From the NCBI RefSeq assembly GCF_024323335.1, contig NC_066585.1, positions 537,114,769 to 537,178,768 of the forward strand: a stretch of DNA of 64,000 nt. The letters are read 5' to 3'. A program made the position numbers and the translations under genes. The notes below the pieces were generated by a model, which ran no database searches, was not told where the DNA came from, and saw only the letters and a program-made list of their open reading frames with translations. Positions within the stretch are counted from its first letter, which is position 1. Each line of letters starts with the position of its first letter. Source of the DNA: Lathyrus oleraceus. Taxonomy: Eukaryota; Streptophyta; Magnoliopsida; Fabales; Fabaceae. Shown here one piece after another: positions 1 through 12,000 of this stretch.

Positions 1-837
1 GTCTAAATTGGGTGACCAGAGGACCCTTGGTCACTTAATAAGACTTTTCTTCCAAGATGTGGAGCTCAAAGCCTCAAGTCAAATTCTCGATCAAGGCATC
101 CTCAGTCATACCAAGTTATGGATAATACAAGCAACCAAAGGTGGCAAACTACGAGAGATTGTTCAATCAAAGTTGGAATTGTGTGGCATGAGCCTTAAGT
201 AATAGAGAAGGAGTGGGACTGGAGAATTCCTACCCCCATTCTGGATATCTTTGGGTATGGGACGAATGACCCAGTGCTCATCGTATTCACATCTATTCAT
301 AGACTTTAGCACAATTCTAATCATACGATTGACAAGTCTCTCTCCCTTCATAAAGTATCATGCAACAAGCAAGGACTACATCAACAACTTATCAATCATG
401 AATCAAGTTGTATGACACGAGCCTTAAGCAATGGAGAAGGAATGGGACTGGAGAATTCCTACCCCCATTATGGATATCTTTGGGTATGGGACGAATGACC
501 CAGCGCTCATCGTATTCACCTCTACTCATAGACTTTAGCGCAATTCGAATCGAACGATTGATAAGGTCTAAAATACAAGAAACAATAAATATTCTTCTCT
601 CTCCACTTGAAAGTTAAGATGAGAGTTACATGCCACGAGCCTTAAGTAGTAAAGAAGGAATGAGACTGAAGCTTTCCTACACTCATTCTGGATATCTTTG
701 GGTGCGATACGTTTGGCTCGTCGCTAATCGTATCCACCTTTACTCATAGACTTTAGTGTGATTCTTATCGAATAATGACCAGGTGAATTCTAATCTCTTT
801 CAATCATTAAATCCATCATATTCTTTTGCCTCCTTAA
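1..837 (+). mobile_element. Fragment A of an old Ogre-type LTR, with direct repeats
   Basis: No gene is visible. Three imperfect copies of a ~120 bp unit lie at about 187-306, 410-540 and 630-755. Each opens with GAGCCTTAAG, contains GGATATCTTTGGGT and ends near CATAGACTTTAG. The same unit occurs at 48187-48310 inside an Ogre-type LTR whose right end and PBS are visible, so this stretch is read as part of a similar LTR. It continues at 5325-6897 and 15676-15874 after two later insertions. Its left end lies outside the window. Confidence 0.6.
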
Positions 838-3831
838 TAGTCATACCCCAATTTTGTCCGGGCATATTTAAATTTTTGTAAAATCGATTTCATTTTTAAT
901 TTGCATCATATGCACAGCATGACATGCATTTCATCATGAATAAAACCTAAAATATCATTCAGAATAAATTTATTGAAAATACAGACAAATTGGTTAAATC
1001 ATTTCTCAAGAACATGTAAAATCAGCAGGTAAAAAGTTTCAGAATTAAAATTACAGACACCAGCATTATTAATCTACTGTTCATGTAGTTTAACCTGGTG
1101 TGCTCGTCGCATTTTTCAGCAACTATTTCAACTGTGTTTTGACCCGCCTGAGCCTTTTAACCGATGCAAATTTATTTCAGAATTTGAAGAAACACTATAT
1201 TTTTTCAATAAGTATATTTTGTTCTGATCATTTTAGTGTATCTGATTTAATTTTTTCGAGCGAATTTTCATCTGACTCCTATTTATAATCAGTCTTTTTA
1301 TTTCTTTATTCTAATATCTAAATTAGAGTTTGTTTTATTGTTATTATTATTTAAATAAAATTATTGTTTAGGAATTTTTTAATAAATATTTTAGCATTGG
1401 ATTCCTATTTGTTTTACTACCTAGCACACTCATTTTCCATCGCTATTTGGCCGCCCCATTTTTCAGAAACACATTTCCTCTCTCCCTCACGCTTCCTCTC
1501 TTTCACACTCACACGTTACCTTTTATTTTGAAAACACCATAACACATTCTTTATATATTCATTTTTTCTCTCTAACAGTAAAAAAAACTACTCACTCTCA
1601 CCTCTCTCAACCTCACTATACAACACACTCTCTTTTTCTTCTTCCAACACACAACCTCCTCCCTCCGCTCACCGCAACACCCTCCACTCACCGTATCCTT
1701 CGTCCTCTTCCTTCGCAAACCACACCAAAATCATTACTTCATCAACAACTTTCCAACACCGTTTTCCACCACTCCAAAAATCCTCAACCTCCCCCAAAAA
1801 AGTTTTTCTCTTTCTTAAAAATAATCCTAAGCTCTTGTTTTTTTTCTTGGTTCTTATTCTTTTCTCATGGCTGGTGGTTGGGTGAAATCATTGCATTACA
1901 AATCTAAAGCTTTTGAAGATGTTTACAATCCAAACACAAAAAAACAGAATACACAATACGAGTTGTAAAATGAGTGTTCAAAACATCAAAGATGTCGTTG
2001 TTGAAACAGCAAAACAAAAACCCAAGCAACAACCTCATATGTTTCCATTCCAAAGAAACCATTGTTCCGCTTCTTCACGCCCGGATCCACGTCGGAAACC
2101 GCCACTAACGAACCTTCCGCCTCCTTCATAAAACACCTCCGAATCTCTACGTGATTCCGACATCCAAACTACCACCACCATCTTGTCCAACAAATCCTAG
2201 ATCTTCTCTCCTTCTTCAACCTTTTCGCCGTCCACCGAAAATAACCTTCAGCTTCCGTCGTGAACCGCCGTTTTACAACACCACAACTGTTCATGTCGTG
2301 GCCACCCCTTACACTCCGATCTGAACCGACTTCATTACACCAAACCCAAATTCCTACAGCTAATCTCCATGGTTCACCATCGAAAAACCAATTGAAAACA
2401 ACACTCAGAATAAAAAATATTCATAAAAAGAAGAAGAAAAGAGGAAAAGATCGAAGCAGTTGAACTCGTTACTCTCCGTCGAATACCGTTGGGTGTAAAA
2501 AATGAACTCGCTATTTTTTTTCGGTAACCTCTTGCTACCGTCATCGCTGCAAACGGATCAACGTCAGTGTACGAATCAGCCATGGATCCAGTCACCATCA
2601 CTTCGAATGAGATAAAAGACTTCTTGGCCATTTTCTTTGCTTTTTTGCGTGAGATAAAGATGAAGTTTTGATGTTACTTTTCTTCAAAAGCCAAGTTACG
2701 ATCTCAGTAGCAGAGGAGAGAGGTATATAATTTCTTCCTTTTTATTACTACTTTTTTATTTGTTTATTTGGTTTATTAGTCATAACATGTGTCAAAAACT
2801 TATTGGTTTGCTTAAATTTTGAAAGTTCTTTCAATGTTGATTAAGCGTGATCCCACTGTATCCCATTTGTACATAAATAAATAGTTAATGTATTTTATTA
2901 TTAAAAGATCATATTATGACATAATTCTTATTTTGATTTTGCTTTATTTATTAAACTTTATTTTCTGTATATTTGTTTATATTGTAAAATAACTAGTATG
3001 GTATATAGATTAAGTAAGGCTACATCCTGATTTGAACCAATATATTTTGGCCTAAAAAGGCATTATGTGTGTATGTAAATATTATTGGATTGTTGTTCTT
3101 TAAGTTCATTGCATTAAATCTAATTTCTATCGCGGATTCGGAAATTTCATGTCGATATGCCGACAAAATATCAACATATCAATGGAACATTTCACCGTGT
3201 TACGATCTCGCGTATGACACAAATCATATTGTCATTTCGCTCTAACCGGTTTTGAGCATATTGTAGCCTATTCAATTTGATTTTTTAAGTTGACGTCGTC
3301 ACTTTTTTTTATTTTATTTCTTTTAATTAAATCAATTGATTAGGGTCATCGCTTAATTATTTTAATTTTGGTTAATTGATTTTAATTAACCGGATTATTT
3401 TATTAAATAATTTTGACAATTAATTTTAATTAATGAAATTAATCATTTTAATCTAATTTTAATAAATTAACTCCAGTAATTAAGTATTGACCAATTTATT
3501 TTACCATCCATAATCATTTCAAAACCAAGCCCATTCAATTCAAAACCATTGTTTAAACCATTAAATTCAAACAATTCTCGATTCAATATCAAGCCTATTT
3601 TCCAAATACCCTTGTATGTCGATTGCTATAAGCATCGCCATCAACCTCACATAGCTTACTCTTGGGCTTTCTTACAATGAGACCTATTCGGTTTTAATTA
3701 ATCGATTAAATGGATTATTCACCAAATAAATTCAAATCATTCACAAGAATGCAAATTTTAAAACCTCGATCCGACATCGAAAGTTAAATTAAAATATTTA
3801 ATCACATCTAAACAACACTTCATTTGAAAAT

Positions 3832-4625
3832 GAAAAGGGGGGTGGTTTTGAGTTTTCAACTCCTCTCCTCGATTATTTGAATACGAGTTTTCTTACTCGG
3901 TTAGTCAAATAGTCGTCATTTCCATCCACCTAAGCATAAACAAATCAAACTATTTCATAATAACAAAACGAAAAGGGAGATGACTTTGAGTCTTCAATTT
4001 TTCTCCTCGATTTATTTGAATACAAGTTCTCTTACTTGGTCAGTCAAATAATTGTCGTTTCTCTAAAAACTTCTAAATCAAGATTAAATCAAATTATTTT
4101 CACAATAAGCTAAATGAAAAGGGGGTTGACTTTGAGTTTTCAATTTCACTCCTCGATTTATTTGAATACAAGTTCTCTTACTCGGTCAGTCGAACAATTG
4201 TCATTTTTACAAACATACAACTTAATCAAATCATTTCCATAACAAACTGTACGAAAAGGGAGATGGTCTTGAGTTTTCAATTCCTCTTCTCAAATGCTTG
4301 GATATGAGTTGTCTTACTCAGTCATTCGAGCACTTGTCGTTTATTCTAAAAATACATTGACCATACATAAACTTATTTTTATAATCACTTAGATGAAAGA
4401 GAAAGTGGTCTAGAGTCTTCTATTTCCTTTCCCGATTATTAGGATACGAGTTGTCTTACTCGATTATCCGAGTATTCGTCATCCATTCAAAAACACCTTA
4501 ATCATCATTAAAATACTTTTACAATTAAGGATGAAAAAGAAAGCGGTCTAGAGTCTTCTATTCCTTTTCCCGATTATTAGGATGCAGGTTATCTTACTCG
4601 AATATCCGAGTAATCGTCATCCAAC
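3832..4625 (+). repeat. Six-copy tandem repeat, ~140 bp period, inside the solo LTR
   Basis: Units start at about 3832, 3970, 4114, 4253, 4393 and 4530. Each opens with GAAAAGGGrGrTG or a variant, continues TTGAGTTTTCAA or TAGAGTCTTCTA, and carries a segment like TACGAGTTxTCTTACTCG before GTCGTCAT. Units 1-4 resemble one another most. Units 5 and 6 form a second subtype with GGTCTAGAGTCTTCTAT. This indicates stepwise amplification within the LTR. Confidence 0.8.
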
Positions 4626-5098
4626 AAAATGTCTCAACACATTAAATATATATCTTCCGTGCCCCCGTGCGATCAAAACATCTTAACCAATCAAAACTTC
4701 CAACATATTAATTCAACTTTTCACCCCCGTGTGACCAAAACCCATCTTTCAAAAAGAACAACTGTTAATTCTTTCTGATGCGCACAACAAACTAGTGCTT
4801 AAGCCTCCGCCGAGAGTAGACAAGCCAGCATTTAGCCTTTGGAACGCGAACTACGCAGTTGTTCATAAAAACCACCAACCAACCGTAGTCCCCGAACTAC
4901 GAATGCTCTGATTTCCTTATTATACCATAAGGATACGTAGGCAGGAGATTGTTATATCTTCGCGAGCACACTAATAAAAAAACCTCCCATTTTCCTTTCT
5001 GAGGTTCTCATCCATTTCTATTTTAATAATTTTATAACCTAAAGATAAAAAACAAACATAAATTAACACTGGAAACACACATTAGAACTAAAAGGTTC

Positions 5099-5319
5099 CC
5101 GTTGAGTACAACGGACGTAAGGGGTGCTAATACCTTCCCCTTACGTAATCCACTCCCGAACCCGAATATGGTTGCGACGACCATTATTCCATTTCCTAAA
5201 GGTTTTATCGATATTTTCCTATTCCTTCATTGGGATAAATAAAGTTCGGTGGCGACTCTGTTCGAACGTTAATCTTTTCCGCGACCATCGCGAGGAATCG
5301 TATTTTTCGAGATGCGACA
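5099..5319 (+). promoter_or_regulatory. 3' module of the solo LTR: hairpins, poly(A) signal and internal PBS-like sequence
   Basis: In order, the module contains a hairpin at 5099-5114 (stem CCGTT/AACGG, loop GAGTAC) and a second at 5115-5144 (CGTAAGGGG pairing with CCCCTTACG). These are followed by AATAAAT-type sequence near 5236-5243, a PBS-like TGGCGACTCTG at 5250-5260, and the LTR end. The order hairpin, AATAAATAAA, TGGCGACT recurs at 15709-15874 and 48618-48785. The AATAAA motif and the position near the LTR end suggest the transcript 3'-end region. That role is inferred. Confidence 0.6.
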
Positions 5320-5324
5320 CTTAA

Positions 5325-6897
5325 TCATTGTTGTTTTCAGTCCTAGTAGGCTGAACTACGAAAGCTCTGATTTCCTTATTGCACTATAAGGATACGTAGG
5401 TAGGAGAATTCAGATTTTTCGCGAGCTACCCTATTTATTAATCAATCACTCTTCATTCACTCATTCAATCAATACCATCTTTTTGAGATCAAATATCACT
5501 TTTCCTTGGTTTCCATGTTCATCATTTTAGGACGCATAATGAATAGTCCGCCTTGTGAACCAATAGCTGTTTGGATTGTCCCCAAACATTTAATTTGCTA
5601 TGACACGAGTGTGTATGCCTAGTTTCCTCCAAATCCTAGTCAATAACTTTTTTGCTCTTCGGTTCAGAGTTTACTCCTTCGTGGATCCAAGATATTATTC
5701 TCATTTGATCTCGAATTGTTTGTACCCCAACAAGTGATATATTCTTCCTTGCACCCAACAATACTTTCTTGTGGGTCTCATACTCATCCTTTTAGGACGC
5801 TTAATGAACAACTCACCCTGTGAACCAAGAGTTGTTTGTGCTATGCAATCAAACACCTTAATTCATTCTTTTTTCGATTGTTCCAATACAGTGTTGTAGG
5901 CCCTCACTTATTGGTTCATACCAGTTTTGCTCTTTAGTCTGAAGCCAGTTATTTTGTAAGTTCCCTTGATACCATTCTGTTGGTGCAAGTTATAATTTTC
6001 ATCACTCTCAATCTCTTTCTTTGTCCTCGTAGTTCCGAACTACGATTGCTCTGATTTTCTCATTGCACAATGGGAATACGTAGGCACGAGGATGCGAATC
6101 CTTGGCGAGCATACTTCTAATTACTCCTCCGCCGCCTTAGGGCACCACTCATGTCTTTCATGACTCATCACCTACCTTCAATCGTAAACCGTTCACCCAA
6201 TGACATATTATTCCTGTGACATCGAAATACACTTTCTTTAGATACCCACATATACCCTTTTAGGACGCCTAATGAATAACCCACTTTCGTACCTAGAGTT
6301 GTTTGGCTTATTGCCAGACATTTAATTCCTTCTTTTTGGCCCAGATGCCTGTTTCCCTCTATGGTACGAATCCCATTTCTCTTATGGATTCCAATATACC
6401 TTGACTTTTGGTTTCATACTATACCTTTTCAGTCACTTGTTACCAAATCCTTCACTTATGCGACTTTGGTCACTTCACTCCATTCATCTCCATGATGCAT
6501 CCATATACTACCCTCATTCACTTCATGTGATATACCTATTCTTTGAGCCAAATACATTATACCTTTGTGCTTCATCTTGTACCTCTTTGTGAACCAAGAG
6601 TTGTTTGTGCTATGAAACCAAACACTTAATTCAATCTTTTTTCGGTTGTTCCAATACAGTGTTGTAGGCCCTCACTTGTTGGTCTATACCAGTTTTACTC
6701 TTGGGTTCATGTTTTAACCCCTTATTGGAGTTCAAATCATATTATTCTTTGGTTCAAACCATACCTTTATCACAATTCTTTTCATCTCCCACCATTAGTT
6801 CTTTAAACTACGGAGCTCTGAATTCCTCATTGCACTATGAGGGTACGTAGGCATGAGGGCCCCAATCCTCCCCATTCTTTTGCAAGTAATCTTCAGA
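5325..6897 (+). mobile_element. Fragment B of the old Ogre-type LTR, with ~700 bp direct repeats
   Basis: No gene is visible. A module (ACTACG, a short hairpin, then TACGTAGG and a nearby GCGAGC) recurs at about 5355, 6040 and 6806. Between copies, a ~115 bp segment with GTGAACCAAGAGTTGTTTGT and CAGTGTTGTAGGCCCTCACT occurs at about 5819-5937 and again at 6591-6702. The layout matches 48440-48540 in the third Ogre-type LTR, so this is LTR sequence. It is interrupted at 6902 by the Tekay insertion and resumes at 15676. Confidence 0.65.
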
Positions 6898-6902
6898 TAT
6901 CA

Positions 6903-9017
6903 TGTAACACCCTTCTAAAATACCCCAAATTATTTAAATAAAAAAATAATAACATATTAATCAGAGTAATTATGCCCCGAAGGGTGTCACACAAACATCA
7001 CACACTAATCATCAAAGTGTCCTGTCATGCTCATTTATCCAATTCAAAATATAAAGTATCTGCATAATACGCAGCGGATAGAAATCAATTCAATTATTCC
7101 AAACATGTAACATATTACATGCAAAATGATTCACAACCAATCAATAAAATATTCAAACATCCCATCCCGATGTTACATCTACCAGAGCATGACCCACTAG
7201 GAGACTACACTAGACTCCAACATTATCTTCTACTCAACTCACTGCTCGTTACCTGAAAAATAGTTGTAAGGGTGAGTTCCTCAATCAATATAACAAGCAT
7301 TATACAACAACATGTAATGTTAAGTAAATAACGCATCAAATCACCCTAACCAGACTACCCACTCCATAACAGCAGTATCAACGCAACCTCATACTCAACA
7401 ATAACAAATAGCATAGGTAAAATCTCAAAACATGCTCAACACCAACAACACAACACAACGATTTACTCACTAATTCCTCACAATGGGGATTAGCTACAGC
7501 CCCACAGGCTATGCCATGCATTCATTATGTAATGAGACTCCATGAAATGCGGTACCGACTCTTCTTGAACATATAGTCCAAGCTCACCGATCCCTCTGGA
7601 TACGGCTACTGAGCTCACTAGTCCCACTCATTGAGATCTAATGACTCACTCACTAATTCCTCACCATGGGAATTAGCTACAGCCCCAAAGGCTAGACTAT
7701 GCACACTACTCATCTAGTATGCCAACATCAGCAACAATTCCACAAGAATTCACTCACTAATTCCTCACCATGGGAATTAGCTACAGCCCCACAGGCTAAT
7801 CATGCATGCTAATTACCTAGCAATACAACAACAACAACAACTCAAAATAGACATATGCTCACACTCTAAGCCACAAAACAGTCTATTCACAAATGCATAC
7901 ATAACTGATACATTCACAGCATCCTGCATATCAACACCTATCCTCAACATATTGTCAATACATTTATCACAAAAGCATATCACAACATGCCATAAAATCA
8001 AACACAGTATTAGCACACTCTACTAATACCTATACTACTCAAAACAACGGGAAATGATCCCTATTACATCATACCTCAGCTAAGTCTCACTACTCAGCCT
8101 AACCAGTCAAAAACTGCACAACAACAGCACAGGAAATCACACTCCTGCCCATACGCGTATTGCCCATGCCATACGCGTATTGCCTAAATCCTGACCAAGC
8201 CATACGCGTATTGCCCAATTCCATACGCGTATGCTACGCGTATCACTTCCCCATACGCGTACCACCAGAGACCATTTTACGTTCAAAATTTCATCTTCCT
8301 CGTCCATACGCGTATTGCCTAGCGCCATACGCGTACCAGCCATCCCATACGCGTATTGCCTAGTGCCATACGCGTATGACCAGAAACCAGATTTCCAGAT
8401 CTGCTATGGTTTTTCCTGCTACGAGTTCTATTCGATCTCACCTTCCACAGTCCAAATTTACACAGAAATCACTCATATCATCTAACCCGAATCATTCCCT
8501 ATTCGATTTCACAACTCCTGACATTATCACATGCAATTTCCTACGAATTTCTTTCGGTTATCACCCAATTTCGTTCATCAATTATTTCCACAAATTCATC
8601 ATAATCATCCAATTCAAAGGTAAATTAAAGGTCTATCACTACCCATGACATATTATCATACAATACCCGTTAATCAACGATAAACCCCCCTTACCTGAGT
8701 TAATCCGGCAAATTCTGCAGCTTCAAGCTTTTCCTCCCTTCAATCCCTTGTTCTCTGGTTCTCTTTTTGCCCTTTTCCACGTTCTGTCTCTTTTTCCTTT
8801 TCACGTGAAAACAATAACCTTTTTACTAAATGGGACCTTTTTACTGATTTCCACTTTATTCCAATAATAAAAATAATAATCCAATAATAATAATCCCAAT
8901 AATTATTATTCCAAAATAATAATATTATTAATCCAAACTTCTAATTATTCAATTAAATTAATAAATAAAATATTAATTTAAATTAAATAATTAGCTTATT
9001 TTAATTGGGGTGTTACA
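6903..9017 (-). repeat. 3' LTR of the Tekay element (minus orientation)
   Basis: The LTR runs from TGTAACACCC to GGGTGTTACA in plus-strand reading, so its ends are inverted repeats. It aligns to the other LTR at a constant offset of 6653 with no net indel. The only difference I noticed is A at 7892 against G at 14545. It contains three copies of a TAATTCCTCACCATGGGAATT-like hairpin unit (about 7466, 7648, 7752) and an ATACGCGTAT array (8152-8379). Small frames in it, such as one at 7802-8026, are not genes. Confidence 0.95.
8152..8379. repeat. Array of ten ACGCGT-core palindromes in the 3' LTR
   Basis: Nine copies of CATACGCGTA and one CTACGCGTAT lie in about 228 bp, most followed by TTGCCTA or TTGCCCA. 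Most cores extend to the self-complementary ATACGCGTAT. ACGCGT contains the vCGCGb-type core bound by plant CAMTA factors and resembles the ABRE coupling element. A role as an LTR enhancer is inferred, not shown. Confidence 0.85.
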
Positions 9018-9018
9018 A

Positions 9019-9027
9019 CTCTCCCCC
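9019..9027 (-). other. Polypurine tract of the Tekay element
   Basis: On the minus strand GGGGGAGAG lies one base upstream of the 3' LTR start. This is the expected site for priming plus-strand DNA synthesis. Confidence 0.75.
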
Positions 9028-9059
9028 ACTAAAAGAGTTTTCGTCCTCGAAAACATACC

Positions 9060-12000
9060 TCAAGCGAACAACTCCGGATAAGACTCCTTCATCTGACTCT
9101 CAAGTTCCCAAGTCACATTGCCACCTGCTGGTCCTCCCCAAGCTACCTTCACCAAGGCAATCTCTTTACCCCGCAACTGCTTCAACTCTCGATCCTCGAT
9201 CCTCATAGGTGATGTTTCAACAGTCAGGTTATCTCTCACCTGTACATCATCTACTTGGACAACATGCGACGGATCATGAATGTATCTCCTCAACTGAGAC
9301 ACATGAAAAACATCATGCAAATTCGCAAGCGACGGTGGTAAGGCGATACGATAGGCTACCTCTCCTATCTTCTCCAAAATCTGATAAGGACCAATAAATC
9401 GAGGTGTCAACTTCTTCGACTTCAAAGCTCGACCAACACCAGTTATCGGAGTAACACGAAGAAACACGTGATCTCCCTCTTGGAATTCAAGTGACTTCCT
9501 CCTCTTATCATGATAACTCTTCTGACGACTCTGAGCAATTCTCATCTTCTCCTGAATCATCTTAATCTTTTCCGTAGTTTGTTGAACAATCTCCGGTCCA
9601 ACCACAGCACTCTCACCGGACTCATACCAACACAAAGGTGTCCGACATCTCCTACCATACAAAGCTTCAAACGGTGCCATACCAATGCTCGAATGAAAAC
9701 TATTGTTGTAGGTAAATTCAATCAAAGGCAAATAACAATCCCAAGCACCTCCTTTTTCCAAAACACAAGCTCTCAAAAGATCTTCTAATGACTGAATCGT
9801 CCTCTCAGTCTGACCATCAGTCTGCGGGTGATATGCAGAACTCAATCTCAGCTTAGTTCCCAAAGCTCTCTGCAACCCATCCCAAAACTTTGATGTAAAT
9901 CTAGGATCTCTGTCCGAAACAATACTCGACGGAATACCATGCAAACTTACAATCTTCTCAATATACAACTCAGCCAACCTCTCTAACGGATAATCCATTC
10001 TGATAGGAATGAAATGAGCCGACTTCGTCAATCTATCAACAATCACCCAAATAGCCTCAAAATTCTTATTTGTCCTCGGCAAACCAGCAACAAAATCCAT
10101 ACTGATACTATCCCACTTCCACTCTGGAATAGCCAACGGTTGCATTAGCCCAGACGGCTTCTGATGCTCAATCTTTGACTTCTGACAAGTCAAACAGGAA
10201 TAAACAAAACTCGCAATTTCTCTTTTCATTCCCGGCCACCAAAATAACCTTTTCAAATCATGATACATCTTCGTAGCTCCAGGATGAATACTTAAGCCAC
10301 TACGATGTCCCTCCTCAAGAATACTCTTCTTAAGCTCAATAACATTCGGAATACACACCCGATTGCCAAATCTCAAAACACCATTCTCATCAACTCTGAA
10401 TTCACCACCTTGACCTTGATTCACTAACGTCAACTTATCAACCAAAAGCATATCGGATTTCTGACCCTCTCTGATCTCGTTCAGAATACCACTTGTTAAT
10501 TTCAACATTCCCAATTTAACACTATTGTGAGTACTCTCACACACCAAACTCAAATCTCTAAACTGCTCAATTAAATCCAACTCTTTAGCCATTAGCATAG
10601 ACATATGCAATGATTTCCGACTCAATGCATCAGCCACTACATTTGCTTTACCCGGATGGTAATTCAAACCAAAGTCATAATCCTTCAGAAACTCTAACCA
10701 TCTTCTCTGTCTCATATTCAGCTCTTTCTGATCGAACAAATACTTTAAACTCTTATGGTCACTGAAAACCTCAAATCTTGACCCGTACAAATAATGCCTC
10801 CATAACTTCAGAACAAATACCACAGCTGCCAACTCTAAATCATGTGTCGGATAGTTCCTCTCATGAACCCTCAGTTGTCTCGAAGCATAAGCTATAACCT
10901 GCTTATTCTGCATCAACACACCACCTAAACCCAACAATGAAGCATCACAGTAAACCTCAAATGGTTCCGACGAACTCGGTAATATCAGAATAGGAGCAGT
11001 AGTCAACCTTCTCTTTAACTCTTGGAAACCTTCTTCACATTTTGAGTCCCAAACAAACGCTTGCCCCTTTCTGGTCAACATTGTCAACGGTAATGCCAAC
11101 TTAGAGAATCCCTCAATAAACTTCCTATAGTAACCTGCAAGTCCAAGAAAACTTCTTATCTCAGAAACTGACTTCGGAGCTTCCCACTTAGATACCGCTT
11201 CTATCTTAGAAGGATCAACAGCAACACCACCTCTTGAAATCACATGACCAAGAAAACTAACCTCTTCTAACCAAAATTCACACTTTGAGAGTTTAGCAAA
11301 TAACTGCTTTTCTCGCAGCACTCCTAAAACCACTCTCAAATGCTCAGCATGCTCTTCTTCAGATTTCGAATACACCAAAATGTCATCAATAAATACCACA
11401 ACGAACTGATCTAGATACGGATGGAAAATTCTATTCATGTACTCCATGAATACTCCCGGCGCATTAGTCACACCAAAAGGCATTACAGAATACTCATAAT
11501 GTCCATACCTCGTTCTGAAAGCAGTCTTCTGAATATCTTCAGTTTTCACACGTATCTGATGATACCCAGATCTCAAGTCTATCTTGCTGAACACACTAGC
11601 ACCAACCAATTGATCCATCAAATCATCAATCCTCGGTAAAGGATACCGATTCTTGATCGTCACTTTATTCAATTGCCTGTAGTCCACACACAACCTCATA
11701 GTACCTTCTTTCTTCTTAACCAACAACACTGGTGCACCCCACGGTGACACACTCGGACGAATAAATTTCTTATCCAACAGATCTTCCAATTGACTCTTCA
11801 ATTCAGCTAACTCAACAGCAGACATACGGTACGGAGCCATCGATGTTGGTCTAGTACCAGGTACCAAATCAATCGAGAACTCAACTTCACGTTCTGGTGG
11901 CAATTCATTCACTTCTTCCGGAAACACCTCAGGAAAATCACACACTACAGCTAGATCGCCAATCACCAGTTTATCTTTAGCTTCCAAAGTCGCTAACAGC

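Larger units (their letters stand above)
838..5319 (+). mobile_element. Solo LTR of an Ogre-type (Tat lineage) Ty3/gypsy element
   Basis: The segment starts TAGTCATACCCC and ends GATGCGACA. It is flanked by the perfect 5 bp direct repeat CTTAA at 833-837 and 5320-5324. A related LTR at 45506 starts TGTCATACCCC, so the first dinucleotide here has probably decayed from TG to TA. No PBS, internal region or second LTR follows, so this is a solo LTR left by recombination between two LTRs. Its length of 4.48 kb fits the very long LTRs of Ogre elements. Inside are a TATA-like TTATATATTC near 1550 in a pyrimidine-rich leader, a six-copy tandem repeat at 3832-4625, and a hairpin and polyadenylation module at its end. 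Small frames inside it are not genes. Confidence 0.8.

Noticed and set aside
5250..5260. TGGCGACTCTG as the PBS of the 838-5319 element
   Set aside because: It lies 59 bp before the LTR terminus defined by the CTTAA duplication, so it is inside the LTR.
8137..8648. Overlapping 67-90 residue frames in the Tekay LTRs (also 14790-15301)
   Set aside because: They arise from the ACGCGT repeat and neighbouring LTR sequence and have no domain.
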